Shown in pieces: positions 1 to 6,585 of a stretch of 8,634 nucleotides of DNA; the first letter of the stretch is position 1, and each line of letters opens with the position of its first letter. The DNA is from JAEUOS01 sp046160545 (GTDB taxonomy: Bacteria > Pseudomonadota > Gammaproteobacteria > Burkholderiales > JAEUOS01): NCBI GenBank assembly GCA_046160545.1, contig JBJXGS010000296.1, positions 1 through 8,634 of the forward strand. Reading direction: 5' to 3'. Both the position numbers and the translations under genes were made by a program. The notes under the pieces are model-generated. The model was not told the origin of the DNA. It made no database searches and was given only the letters and a program-made list of their open reading frames with translations.

Positions 1-22
1 CGTGGCGGGAGGATTGTCATGA
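1..22 (+). CDS. Possible 3' end of an upstream gene (outer-membrane channel?), partial
   Basis: A reading frame entering from the left edge (codons from base 2) reads VAGGLS and stops at TGA 20-22. That stop overlaps the adaptor start as ATGA (19-22), the usual arrangement for translationally coupled genes. In this type of operon a TolC-like outer-membrane factor commonly precedes the adaptor, so it is the natural candidate. Only six codons are visible and the other two frames are also open here, so both the existence and the identity of this gene are inference from position. Confidence 0.3.
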
Positions 23-1179
23 AACACGAGCGATTGTCCAGCCGGGTCATGCGCGACCTGTCGCGGTGGTTGATCCTTGCGACCATGGCAAGTCTCCCCG
101 CGACGGCGTTGCCCGCGCCGGGAGCCCATGGACCGGGCGGGGAGCACCTCGACGCTGCACCCGCCCCGGCCGGTGCCGGCGGACTGGCGCGCCTCCCCGA
201 TGGCAGCGTCAACGTGCCCAAGAGCGCCCAGCGGCGCATGGCCATACGCACCTTGCTGGCGCCGCAGTCTGACGCGGCGGCCACGCGTGAGTTGCCGGGT
301 CGGGTGGTCGTCGACCCGAACGCCAGCGGACGGGTACAGGCTGTCCAGGGCGGTCGCATCGAGCCCGGCCCTGCGGGATTGCCGGTCGCCGGTCAGAGTA
401 TCAAGCGCGGCGACGTTCTGGCCTACATCCGCTACTACGCCGAGCCTTTCAAGCTGGGCGCGCAACAGGCCCTGGCGTCCGAGTTGAGGGCACAGCGGCA
501 GGTGGCCGAGCAACGTGTCCAGCGCCTCGAAGGACTGGAAGGGACCGTGCCACGCAAGGAAATCGACAAGGCACGAACCGAAGCACGCAGTCTGGTCGAA
601 CGCGAGCAGAGCATCAGCCAGAGCCTGTCGTCCCGCGAGGTATTGACTGCTCCGGTCAGCGGAGTGATCGCCTGGGCCGCCTTGTCGGTGGGCCAGGTTG
701 TCGAGCCGCGGGACGTGTTGCTGGAGGTGGTCGATCCCGCCCGCATGATGGTGGAGGCCACCACGGCAGATGCGACCCTGGGCGGTCGCATTGAAGCCGC
801 GACACTCAAGGACATCCCCGGTGTGGCGCTTCGTTTCAAGGGCGCGTCACGAGCCATGCGCGAGGGCTTGCTGCCGATGACTTTTTCGGTGCTGTCGGTT
901 CGGGCAGGCGCTGCCTTGCCGTTGGCCGTCGGCCAGCCCGTGGCCGTCCTGGTTCAGACCCGGGAGCGCGTCAAGGGCATCGTGCTGCCGGCGCAGGCCG
1001 TGACGCGCAGCCCTGCGAACGAACCCATTGTCTGGATCAAGTCCGGGGCCGAGCGCTTCTACCCGCAACCCGTGCAGTTCCGTCCCATCGACGCGCAGCA
1101 GGTGGTGGTGACGCAGGGTCTGGGCGCGGACAACCGCGTGGTGGTGCAGGGCGCGGCGCTGATCGCGCAGATCCGTTGA
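19..1179 (+). CDS. RND efflux periplasmic adaptor (membrane fusion protein), CusB/CzcB type
   Basis: This 386-aa protein should link the inner-membrane RND pump encoded next to an outer-membrane channel. The ATG at 19 follows a strong ribosome site (GGGAGG, 7-12). The N-terminus has a basic stretch and a hydrophobic core (about residues 17-30, WLILATMASLPATA) typical of a signal peptide; no lipobox Cys is present. Adaptor architecture follows: first lipoyl half about 93-137 (GRVQAVQGGRIEPG), a heptad-rich alpha-hairpin about 142-207, second lipoyl half about 208-220 (LTAPVSGVIAW), beta-barrel about 225-320, and membrane-proximal domain to the end. The predicted mature N-terminus carries AHGPGGEHLD (residues 36-45), with two His and none of the Met residues that bind Cu(I) in CusB. 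The pump gene begins 16 bp downstream, so the two are surely co-transcribed. A heavy-metal role rests on the class of the partner pump; the metal itself cannot be read from the sequence. Confidence 0.92.
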   Translation: MKHERLSSRVMRDLSRWLILATMASLPATALPAPGAHGPGGEHLDAAPAPAGAGGLARLPDGSVNVPKSAQRRMAIRTLLAPQSDAAATRELPGRVVVDPNASGRVQAVQGGRIEPGPAGLPVAGQSIKRGDVLAYIRYYAEPFKLGAQQALASELRAQRQVAEQRVQRLEGLEGTVPRKEIDKARTEARSLVEREQSISQSLSSREVLTAPVSGVIAWAALSVGQVVEPRDVLLEVVDPARMMVEATTADATLGGRIEAATLKDIPGVALRFKGASRAMREGLLPMTFSVLSVRAGAALPLAVGQPVAVLVQTRERVKGIVLPAQAVTRSPANEPIVWIKSGAERFYPQPVQFRPIDAQQVVVTQGLGADNRVVVQGAALIAQIR

Positions 1180-1195
1180 AGCGGAGCCGCACGAC

Positions 1196-4100
1196 ATGTT
1201 CAATTGGATCGTCCGTTCCAGCCTCTACAACCGGCTGTTTGTCCTGGCCGTCGCGGCGCTCTTGATGGTGTACGGGGCCATGACGGCCTGGCGCACGCCG
1301 GTCGACGTGTTTCCCGACCTCAACAAGCCGGTGGTGACCGTTCTGACCGAGGCCGGGGGCATGGCCCCGCAGGAAGTCGAGCAACTGGTGACCTTTCCGC
1401 TGGAGACCGCCCTTATCGGCATGCCCGGCGTGACGCGTGTGCGCAGCACCTCGGGCGTGGGCCTGTCGCTGGTATTCGCCGAGTTCGAATGGGGTAGCGA
1501 CATCTATCGCAACCGCCAGCTGGTGGCCGAGCGGCTGGCGCTGGTGCGCCGGCAACTGCCCGGTGAAATCACCCCTTTCATGGGACCTGTTTCGTCCATC
1601 ATGGGCGAGATCATGCTGGTGGCGCTGCCCCTCACGCCGGGTGATGGCAAGCGGCCGGTGGCATCGCCGATGCAGGCGCGCGAATACGCGGACTTCGTCT
1701 TGCGCCCGCGCCTGCTTTCGATTCCCGGAGTGTCACAGGTCATCCCCATCGGCGGCGATGTGCGCACGCTGCGAGTTGCCCCCGACACGGCGCGCATGGC
1801 CCAGTTCGGTGTCTCGCTCACGCAGGTCGAGCAGGCGCTCAAGGGTTTTGCCAGCAATGCAGGTGGCGGTTTCATCGACCTGCACAGCCGTGAATACCTG
1901 ATCCGCCACCTGGGCCGCACCAACCAGGTCGGCGATCTGGCGGGAATTGCCGTGGCCTGGAAGGGGGGCCGGGCGGTCCTGCTCGAGCAGGTGGCGTCGG
2001 TGTCCTTCGCCGCCGGCCTCAAACGCGGCGATGCCGGTTACAACGGCCTGCCCGCAGTTGTCATGAGCATCCAGAAGCAGCCGCAGGCAGATACGGTGGC
2101 CCTGACCGCACAGATCGAAGCGGCCCTGATGGAGGTCAAGGCGGGCTTGCCGCCAGGTCTTGCCGAGCCACGCGTGCTGTTCCGCCAGGCCGACTTCATC
2201 AAGGCATCCATCGGTAACGTTGCCGAGGCCCTGCGCGATGGCGCCATCATGGTCATCATCGTGTTGTTCGCGTTCCTGCTGTCGGCACGCACCACGGCAA
2301 TTTCCTTGACGGCCATTCCGCTGTCGCTGGCGGTGACAGGGCTGGTGTTCAACCTGCTGGGGCAGTCCATCAACGTGATGACGCTGGGAGGCCTGGCCAT
2401 CGCAATCGGCGAACTGGTCGACGACGCCGTCGTGGATGTGGAAAACATCCTCAGGCGACTCAGGCAAAACCGCACCCGCGCCGATCCGCTGCCGGTGCTG
2501 GAAGTCGTCAGGCGGGGCAGTGTGGAAGTGCGCTCCGGGATTGTTTACGCCACCGCCATCGTCGTGCTCGTGTTTGTTCCGCTGTTTGCGCTGCCGGGCA
2601 TCGAAGGACGCCTGTTCACGCCACTGGGTATCGCCTACATCGTGTCGATTGGCGCCTCGATGCTGGTGTCGATGACGGTCACGCCGGTCCTGTGCGCCTA
2701 CCTGCTGCCGAACATGAAGCGACTGGAGCGCGGGGATAGCTGGCTGGTGGCCTGGCTCAAGCGCCAGGACGCGAAACTGTTGCACTGGTCCTTCGACCGC
2801 ACCGGGATGATGGTCGTGCTGGCCGGTCTGGCCGTGGCCGGCGCAGCGGCGACGGTGCCTTTCTTTCCGCGCGCCTTCCTGCCGGCCTTCAATGAGGGAT
2901 CGCTGGTACTGGGTCTGGTGATGCAACCGGGTACCTCCCTGGCCGAAGCCAACCGGGTGGGATCGGTCGCCGAGGAACTGATTCGCCAGGTCCCCGAGGT
3001 GACGCAGGTCGGCAGGCGTACTGGACGCGCCGAACTGGATGAGCACGCCGAAGGTGTGCACTCCGCCGAAATCGACGTGGATCTCAAGCGCAGCAAGCGC
3101 GACCGCGAAGCCGTCATGGCCGATATCCGCGAGCGCCTGGCGAACCTGCCGGCGCAGGTCGCCATCGGCCAGCCGATCAGCCACCGGCTGGACCACCTGC
3201 TCTCGGGTGTCAGGGCGCAGATCGCCGTCAAGATTTTTGGCGAGGACAGCGACACGCTGCGCGGCCTGGCCGAACAGCTGCGCGGGCAACTCGCGGCGAT
3301 ACCCGGCATGGTCGATCTGACGGTGGAAAAGCAGGTCCTGATCCCGCAGATCACGGTGCGACTGGACCACCGCAGGGCTGCGCAGCTGGGCCTGTCACCC
3401 GGGGAAGCCGTTCGCGTGCTGCAGACGCTGACCGACGGCGCCCATGGGGCCCAGATCGTGGACGGCTCACGTCGCTATGATCTGGTGCTGCGCCTGCCCG
3501 ATGACCGGCGCGGCCCGCAGGATCTGGCCAACACGTTCATCGACACACCCGCGGGGCGAGTCCCCGTCTCGTCGTTTGCCAGTGTCGAGGAGGCGGACGG
3601 ACCAAACCAGATCGGACGCGAAAACGGCCGCCGGCGCATCGTGGTCTACGCCAACACCGATGGGCGCAACATGGGCGATGTGATCGACGCCATCCGCGGG
3701 GTCATCGGCGCGCAGGCGCTTCCTGCCGGGTACTTCATCAGCCTGGAAGGGCAGTTCCAGGCGCAGACCCAGGCGATGCGCCTGATCGCGGGGCTCTCCA
3801 TGGTCTCACTGGCGATGATCTTCCTGGTCTTGTATTCGCGCTACGGCTCTGCCGTTCTGGCGGCGATCATCATGGCCAACATCCCGCTGGCACTGATTGG
3901 TGCGGTCGCCGCCATGTGGATCGCCGGGGTCCAGTTGTCGGTCGCATCGTTGGTCGGCTTCATCACCTTAGCCGGTATTGCGACGCGCAACGGCATCCTC
4001 AAGATCAGCCATTACATCAACCTGTGCCGGTTTGAAGGCGAGACTTTCGGCCAGGCCATGATCGTGCGCGGGTCACTGGAGCGATTGACCCCGGTGCTGA

Positions 4101-4348
4101 TGACTTCGCTGGTGGCCGCCTTTGCGCTGACGCCCCTGCTGCTGGCCAGCGACGCGCCGGGCAAGGAGATTCTGCATCCGGTGGCAGTGGTGATCTTCGG
4201 CGGCCTGGTGAGCTCGACCATTCTGGACACCGTGCTGACGCCTCTGCTGTTCTGGCGCTTTGGCGCAAAGCCGTTGGGGCGGCTGCTCGAGGCGGCCGAG
4301 GCGTCCGAGGGGTCCGCAAGAGACGAACCGCAGAAGGAAGCCTTCTGA
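1196..4348 (+). CDS. Heavy-metal efflux RND transporter, CusA/CzcA family
   Basis: This 1050-aa inner-membrane proton antiporter has the normal length for heavy-metal RND pumps. The start MFNWIVRSSL is typical of the family and follows GGAG at 1183-1186. TM1 spans about 13-30, then the first periplasmic porter region (DVFPDLNKPVV, GGMAPQEVEQLVTFPLE), TM2-TM6 about 345-504, TM7 about 537-556, the second porter region (FLPAFNEGSL, about 561-571), and TM8-TM12 about 863-1020. TM4 reads GELVDDAVVDVEN (405-417); D409 and E416 correspond to CzcA D408 and E415, whereas the CzcA D402 position is Ala403. By recalled alignment, the CusA relay residues E939 and K984 are Arg931 (GIATRNG) and Val967, and the CusA methionine triad (573, 623, 672) is Gly573, Ser/Ala near 623-624 and His667. 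It is therefore not a canonical Cu/Ag pump. It is intact and lies between the adaptor and a small exported protein. Substrate unresolved. Confidence 0.95.
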   Translation: MFNWIVRSSLYNRLFVLAVAALLMVYGAMTAWRTPVDVFPDLNKPVVTVLTEAGGMAPQEVEQLVTFPLETALIGMPGVTRVRSTSGVGLSLVFAEFEWGSDIYRNRQLVAERLALVRRQLPGEITPFMGPVSSIMGEIMLVALPLTPGDGKRPVASPMQAREYADFVLRPRLLSIPGVSQVIPIGGDVRTLRVAPDTARMAQFGVSLTQVEQALKGFASNAGGGFIDLHSREYLIRHLGRTNQVGDLAGIAVAWKGGRAVLLEQVASVSFAAGLKRGDAGYNGLPAVVMSIQKQPQADTVALTAQIEAALMEVKAGLPPGLAEPRVLFRQADFIKASIGNVAEALRDGAIMVIIVLFAFLLSARTTAISLTAIPLSLAVTGLVFNLLGQSINVMTLGGLAIAIGELVDDAVVDVENILRRLRQNRTRADPLPVLEVVRRGSVEVRSGIVYATAIVVLVFVPLFALPGIEGRLFTPLGIAYIVSIGASMLVSMTVTPVLCAYLLPNMKRLERGDSWLVAWLKRQDAKLLHWSFDRTGMMVVLAGLAVAGAAATVPFFPRAFLPAFNEGSLVLGLVMQPGTSLAEANRVGSVAEELIRQVPEVTQVGRRTGRAELDEHAEGVHSAEIDVDLKRSKRDREAVMADIRERLANLPAQVAIGQPISHRLDHLLSGVRAQIAVKIFGEDSDTLRGLAEQLRGQLAAIPGMVDLTVEKQVLIPQITVRLDHRRAAQLGLSPGEAVRVLQTLTDGAHGAQIVDGSRRYDLVLRLPDDRRGPQDLANTFIDTPAGRVPVSSFASVEEADGPNQIGRENGRRRIVVYANTDGRNMGDVIDAIRGVIGAQALPAGYFISLEGQFQAQTQAMRLIAGLSMVSLAMIFLVLYSRYGSAVLAAIIMANIPLALIGAVAAMWIAGVQLSVASLVGFITLAGIATRNGILKISHYINLCRFEGETFGQAMIVRGSLERLTPVLMTSLVAAFALTPLLLASDAPGKEILHPVAVVIFGGLVSSTILDTVLTPLLFWRFGAKPLGRLLEAAEASEGSARDEPQKEAF

Positions 4349-4412
4349 ACATGGAAAATCCAGGCGCAGCGGTGTCGCCTTCAAGCACACCGCAACTCGA
4401 AAGGAGACTGAA

Positions 4413-4796
4413 ATGAAAAAACTCAGGCACTGGTCCGGGGTCGTCCTGTTGGCCCTGGGGGCGGTCGCATTGAATCAGGCGCGGGCTCATGGCAATGCCA
4501 AGCCGCGCCATGGCGGTACTGTCCAGGTGGCAAATCATCTGGTGTTCGAACTCGTGGCCGAGGCCGACGGCGCCACCATTTACCTGGTTGAACACGACCA
4601 GCCGTTGGCTGCCAAAGGCATCACCGGCAAGCTGACCGTTCTTCAGGGCAGCAACAAGACCGAGGCCGAGATCAAGGAAGCCGGCGACAACAAGCTGCGG
4701 GCGACCGGAGTGAAGATTGCCAAGGGCGACAAGATTGTCGCGGTCTTGAAAAACGTGAAGGGCAAGACCACTACGGTGCGCTTTACGGTTCGCTGA
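4413..4796 (+). CDS. Small exported protein of the efflux operon, possible periplasmic metal binder
   Basis: A 127-aa protein. The ATG at 4413 is chosen over upstream in-frame starts because it follows AAAGGAGA (about 4400-4407) and opens a textbook signal peptide: MKKLRHW, hydrophobic VVLLALGAVAL, then a clean ARA cleavage site at 23-25. Cleavage there would leave His26 as the first residue, followed by GNAKPRHGG with His33; His42 and His61 are the other histidines. The mature part has no Cys or Met. It alternates short strand-like segments (LVFELVAE, ATIYLVE, KLTVLQG, TTTVRFTVR) with Lys/Glu-rich turns, suggesting a small beta-sandwich. I recall similar unnamed proteins beside CzcA-type pumps in betaproteobacteria. 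It starts 64 bp after the pump stop on the same strand, so co-transcription and a role in periplasmic metal handling are likely. That role is inference; no named domain was recognised. Confidence 0.82.
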   Translation: MKKLRHWSGVVLLALGAVALNQARAHGNAKPRHGGTVQVANHLVFELVAEADGATIYLVEHDQPLAAKGITGKLTVLQGSNKTEAEIKEAGDNKLRATGVKIAKGDKIVAVLKNVKGKTTTVRFTVR

Positions 4797-4832
4797 GGTC
4801 CCGATGGCAATGCGCAACGGGGCCTTCATTTG

Positions 4833-4872
4833 CCCGCCACGATGCAGGCCGCTGCCGGCGGACCCTTCGCGA
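4833..4872 (-). pseudogene. 40-bp hyuB-like relic (direct-repeat copy 1)
   Basis: This segment matches 6921-6960 inside hyuB at 36 of 40 positions in the same orientation. On the minus strand it encodes REGSAGSGLHRGG, against REGSAGSGLNRGG in HyuB (residues 436-448). The four differences are three silent changes (ggg/ggt, ctg/ctt, cgt/cgc) and one replacement (cat/aat), the pattern expected of a diverged coding copy rather than random similarity. No recognisable HyuB sequence continues on either side, so only a small fragment survives. It could also be a piece copied from the intact gene, or an insertion/deletion scar. Confidence 0.5.
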
Positions 4873-4937
4873 TCAAAAACGAGCCCAATGGGCGCGTGTG
4901 GCTCAACGGGAAAGTGAGTGAAGAGGTGGCGACGTGA
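4842..4937 (+). other. 31-codon ORF in frame with the preceding gene; coding status doubtful
   Basis: After the TGA of the small exported protein (4794-4796) the same frame stays open for 46 more codons to TGA 4935-4937. It contains an ATG at 4842 that would give a 31-aa peptide ending KVSEEVAT. No good ribosome site precedes this ATG (upstream bases are cattTGCCCGCCACG). The stretch could be a decayed C-terminal extension of the upstream gene, a small gene, or chance. Part of it overlaps the hyuB-like repeat, which argues that it is patchwork non-coding sequence. Confidence 0.15.
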
Positions 4938-4977
4938 ATTCCTCTTTGGGGCGAAGTGCATCGCGTGCATAGGAAAA

Positions 4978-4993
4978 ATGACCGTAGGGTAAT
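4978..4993. promoter_or_regulatory. Putative HipB operator O1
   Basis: ATGACC-GTAG-GGTAAT is a 16-bp inverted repeat with one mismatched pair of six. Its half-sites and 4-bp centre match the two downstream copies. It ends 6 bp before the predicted -35 of the hipBA promoter. The assignment to HipB rests on position and on repetition of the motif. Confidence 0.72.
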
Positions 4994-4999
4994 TATTTG

Positions 5000-5028
5000 T
5001 TGACCCAATGGGCTGGATGGGGCAAAAT
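5000..5028 (+). promoter_or_regulatory. Predicted hipBA sigma-70 promoter
   Basis: The -35 TTGACC (5000-5005, five of six consensus bases) is separated by 17 bp from the -10 CAAAAT (5023-5028, four of six). Transcription would start near 5035, inside operator O2, about 20 nt before the GTG of hipB. The surrounding stretch is noticeably more AT-rich than the flanking genes. Operators O1 and O2 flank and overlap it, which fits autorepression by HipB and the HipBA complex. Confidence 0.6.
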
Positions 5029-5042
5029 TACCGAAAGGTAAT
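5027..5042. promoter_or_regulatory. Putative HipB operator O2 (perfect palindrome)
   Basis: ATTACC-GAAA-GGTAAT has six perfectly paired bases per arm and is the best of the three copies. It overlaps the last bases of the predicted -10 and the likely transcription start, so bound HipB would block RNA polymerase. Its centre is 49 bp from O1 and 50 bp from O3. Confidence 0.8.
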
Positions 5043-5046
5043 AAAA

Positions 5047-5051
5047 GGAGG
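5047..5051 (+). promoter_or_regulatory. Ribosome binding site fixing the hipB GTG start
   Basis: GGAGG (within AAAAGGAGGG) lies 5 nt upstream of GTG 5057. No ATG in this frame is better placed, so the GTG is taken as the hipB start. Confidence 0.8.
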
Positions 5052-5056
5052 GCATT

Positions 5057-5332
5057 GTGACCCCCAAGCCCGAAACCTTACCGGACGGTAATGAACCTGG
5101 CCGCGCGCCTGTGGCTCGATCATCTGCCGACTTGGGCGCCATCATTCGCGACCGGCGCAAACAACTCGCCTTGACGCAACTCGATCTGGCGGGCCTCGCC
5201 AATTCGGGAAATCGTTTCATCGTCGAAGTCGAAAACGGCAAGCCGACGGTGCAACTGCAGAAGGTGCTCGATCTGCTGCAACTGCTTGGGCTGGAACTTG
5301 TTGTCCGGGCCAAGACGACGCGGGAGCCCTGA
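5057..5332 (+). CDS. hipB: HipB-type antitoxin, XRE-family HTH repressor
   Basis: This 91-aa DNA-binding protein should neutralise the HipA kinase and repress its own operon. The XRE helix-turn-helix fold covers about residues 24-82: LGAIIRDRRKQLALTQ, LDLAGLA, then the recognition region GNRFIVEVENGKPTVQ, and a final helix KVLDLLQLLGLELVV. These are the signature elements of HipB-like antitoxins. Length is close to E. coli HipB (88 aa). The first 23 residues are a proline-rich, probably flexible extension, and operator O3 lies within codons 7-12 of it. The stop overlaps the hipA start by one base (TGATG, 5330-5334), giving translational coupling that keeps the two products balanced. Regulation is likely autorepression through O1-O3. 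The fold and partnership are clear; DNA binding at these exact sites is inferred. Confidence 0.93.
   Translation: MTPKPETLPDGNEPGRAPVARSSADLGAIIRDRRKQLALTQLDLAGLANSGNRFIVEVENGKPTVQLQKVLDLLQLLGLELVVRAKTTREP
5077..5092. promoter_or_regulatory. Putative HipB operator O3, inside hipB
   Basis: CTTACC-GGAC-GGTAAT has one mismatched outer pair and the same spacer length as O1 and O2. It lies in codons 7-12 of hipB, downstream of the predicted transcription start. A protein bound here could act as a roadblock or could stabilise a looped complex with O2 or O1. Confidence 0.68.
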
Positions 5333-6585
5333 TGCAGCCGGTTGACGAGCTCGACGTTTTCTACGGCGAGGAGCCGGTAGGGACCCTCTACGACACCGCG
5401 CCCCTGGCGTTCGAATACTCAAGCGCATGGCTCAAGCGTGCTGCGCGGATGGCGGTTGCGGCCATTCCGCTGGTGGCAGGACGCAATGACTCCGCCGCGG
5501 TGCAGGCATTCTTCGAGAACCTGCTCCCCGAAGGCGAATTGCGTCAATACCTCGCCGAAAAGAACAAGGCGTCGACACTGTTCGCGCTGATGCGTGAAGT
5601 CGCGGGCGACACCGCCGGGGGATTCGTCATCGTGCCGGGTGGCCAGACGCCTCGTGCGCCCACCTACGAAGCCACAACCTGGGAAGCGCTGGCGGGCCTG
5701 CTCGGCAGGAAGTCGGCGTCCGCGATCGACATCAAGGGGCGCGGCGCACGCATTTCGCTGGCGGGGGCGCAGGACAAGGCGGTCATCGCCATTTTCGATG
5801 ACGGCGTGCCGCGCCTGCCGCGCGCAACCGCACCGACGACCCACATCCTCAAGCCCGACATCAAGCGCCTGTCGAAGGTCTGGCATTCGGCCGCCAACGA
5901 AGCCATCGTCATGCTGACCGCGGCAAAATGCGGCCTGCCGACCGCGCAAGTGTTTTACGAGCCGCACACGCAGGCATGCGTCGTGCGCCGCTTCGATCGA
6001 ATAGCGCGCGCGGATGGCTCGCTCGGGCGCCTGGTCCAGTACGACTTGTGCCAATTGACCGGCACGCTGTCGCAGAAGAAGTATGAGAAGGAGGGCGGCC
6101 CCGGCATCGCGGCGTGCGCGGAAATGATCCGTGCCTACAGCACTCAGCCGGCCGTGGACTTGCGTGCTTTCGTGTCCTGGATCCTGTTCAATCTCTTCGT
6201 CGGCAACAACGACAGCCACGCGAAGAACCTGGCCATGGTCGAGGTGCACGGCGGCGGCGTCGCGCTGGCGCCGTTTTACGACCTGATGTGCACGCGGCTC
6301 TATTCCGGGCTGTCGCAGGAGTTCGCCTTTGCAGTGGGTGGCGAGGTGATGCCCGGCTCAATCACGCGAGAGCACCTTGATGCCATGGCGGCGGAATTGC
6401 GCATGCGCCCGCAATTTATCGCGCGCCTCGCACGCGAAATGGCAAAGGCGATGCCGACGGCAGTGGGTGCTGCCGTGCAAATGGTGTCGCCGGCGCTTCC
6501 GCACGGCGCAAAGGCATTGGCCGGCCGGCTGAAGAATTTCGTCTTGTCGACGACCGCGAAGCTGGCATCGCGCATCGAGCAATAG
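5332..6585 (+). CDS. hipA: HipA-type serine/threonine kinase toxin
   Basis: This 417-aa cytoplasmic kinase belongs to the family whose E. coli member (440 aa) phosphorylates glutamyl-tRNA synthetase and induces growth arrest and persistence; the target here is unknown. The N-terminal subdomain (about 6-105) carries GEEPVGTLY, LAFEYSSAWL and FFENLLPEGELRQYLA. The kinase core (about 138-375) holds the P-loop ISLAGAQDK (141-149), whose Ser142 matches the regulatory autophosphorylation serine of E. coli HipA (Ser150), then HILKPD with Lys174, NE 189-190, VRRFDR 218-223, the catalytic loop GNNDSHAKN (291-299, catalytic Asp294, Asn299) and the metal-binding FYDL with Asp317. All key residues are present, so the toxin is predicted active. 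It is a full-length HipA, not the split HipS/HipT form. It is coupled to hipB by a one-base overlap and converges with hyuB downstream. Confidence 0.95.
   Translation: MQPVDELDVFYGEEPVGTLYDTAPLAFEYSSAWLKRAARMAVAAIPLVAGRNDSAAVQAFFENLLPEGELRQYLAEKNKASTLFALMREVAGDTAGGFVIVPGGQTPRAPTYEATTWEALAGLLGRKSASAIDIKGRGARISLAGAQDKAVIAIFDDGVPRLPRATAPTTHILKPDIKRLSKVWHSAANEAIVMLTAAKCGLPTAQVFYEPHTQACVVRRFDRIARADGSLGRLVQYDLCQLTGTLSQKKYEKEGGPGIAACAEMIRAYSTQPAVDLRAFVSWILFNLFVGNNDSHAKNLAMVEVHGGGVALAPFYDLMCTRLYSGLSQEFAFAVGGEVMPGSITREHLDAMAAELRMRPQFIARLAREMAKAMPTAVGAAVQMVSPALPHGAKALAGRLKNFVLSTTAKLASRIEQ

Noticed and set aside
1733..3370. Long open frame (545 codons) on the minus strand
   Set aside because: It lies antisense to the well-supported RND pump, its translation is rich in His, Gln, Arg and Asp without any recognisable domain, and such frames are common opposite GC-rich genes.
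4260..4412. Longer N-terminus for the small exported protein, starting inside the pump gene
   Set aside because: The added residues are Arg-rich shadow sequence of the pump, and the ATG at 4413 has a good ribosome site and starts a clear signal peptide.
4797..4860. Possible Rho-independent terminator after the efflux operon
   Set aside because: Only a four-base stem (GGGC/GCCC) could be drawn and there is no T-run, so it was not called.
4017..4970. 317-codon minus-strand frame spanning the pump end, the small gene and the gap
   Set aside because: It runs antisense to two supported genes. Only the short REGSAGSGLHRGG part is meaningful, and that is reported as a hyuB relic rather than as a gene.
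4956..4970. Repeated GTGCAT (GTGCAT-CGC-GTGCAT) upstream of hipBA
   Set aside because: Two six-base copies only, unrelated to the HipB operator half-site; may be chance.
5419..6249. 276-codon minus-strand frame opposite hipA
   Set aside because: HipA kinase motifs are unambiguous on the plus strand; the antisense product has biased composition and no domain.
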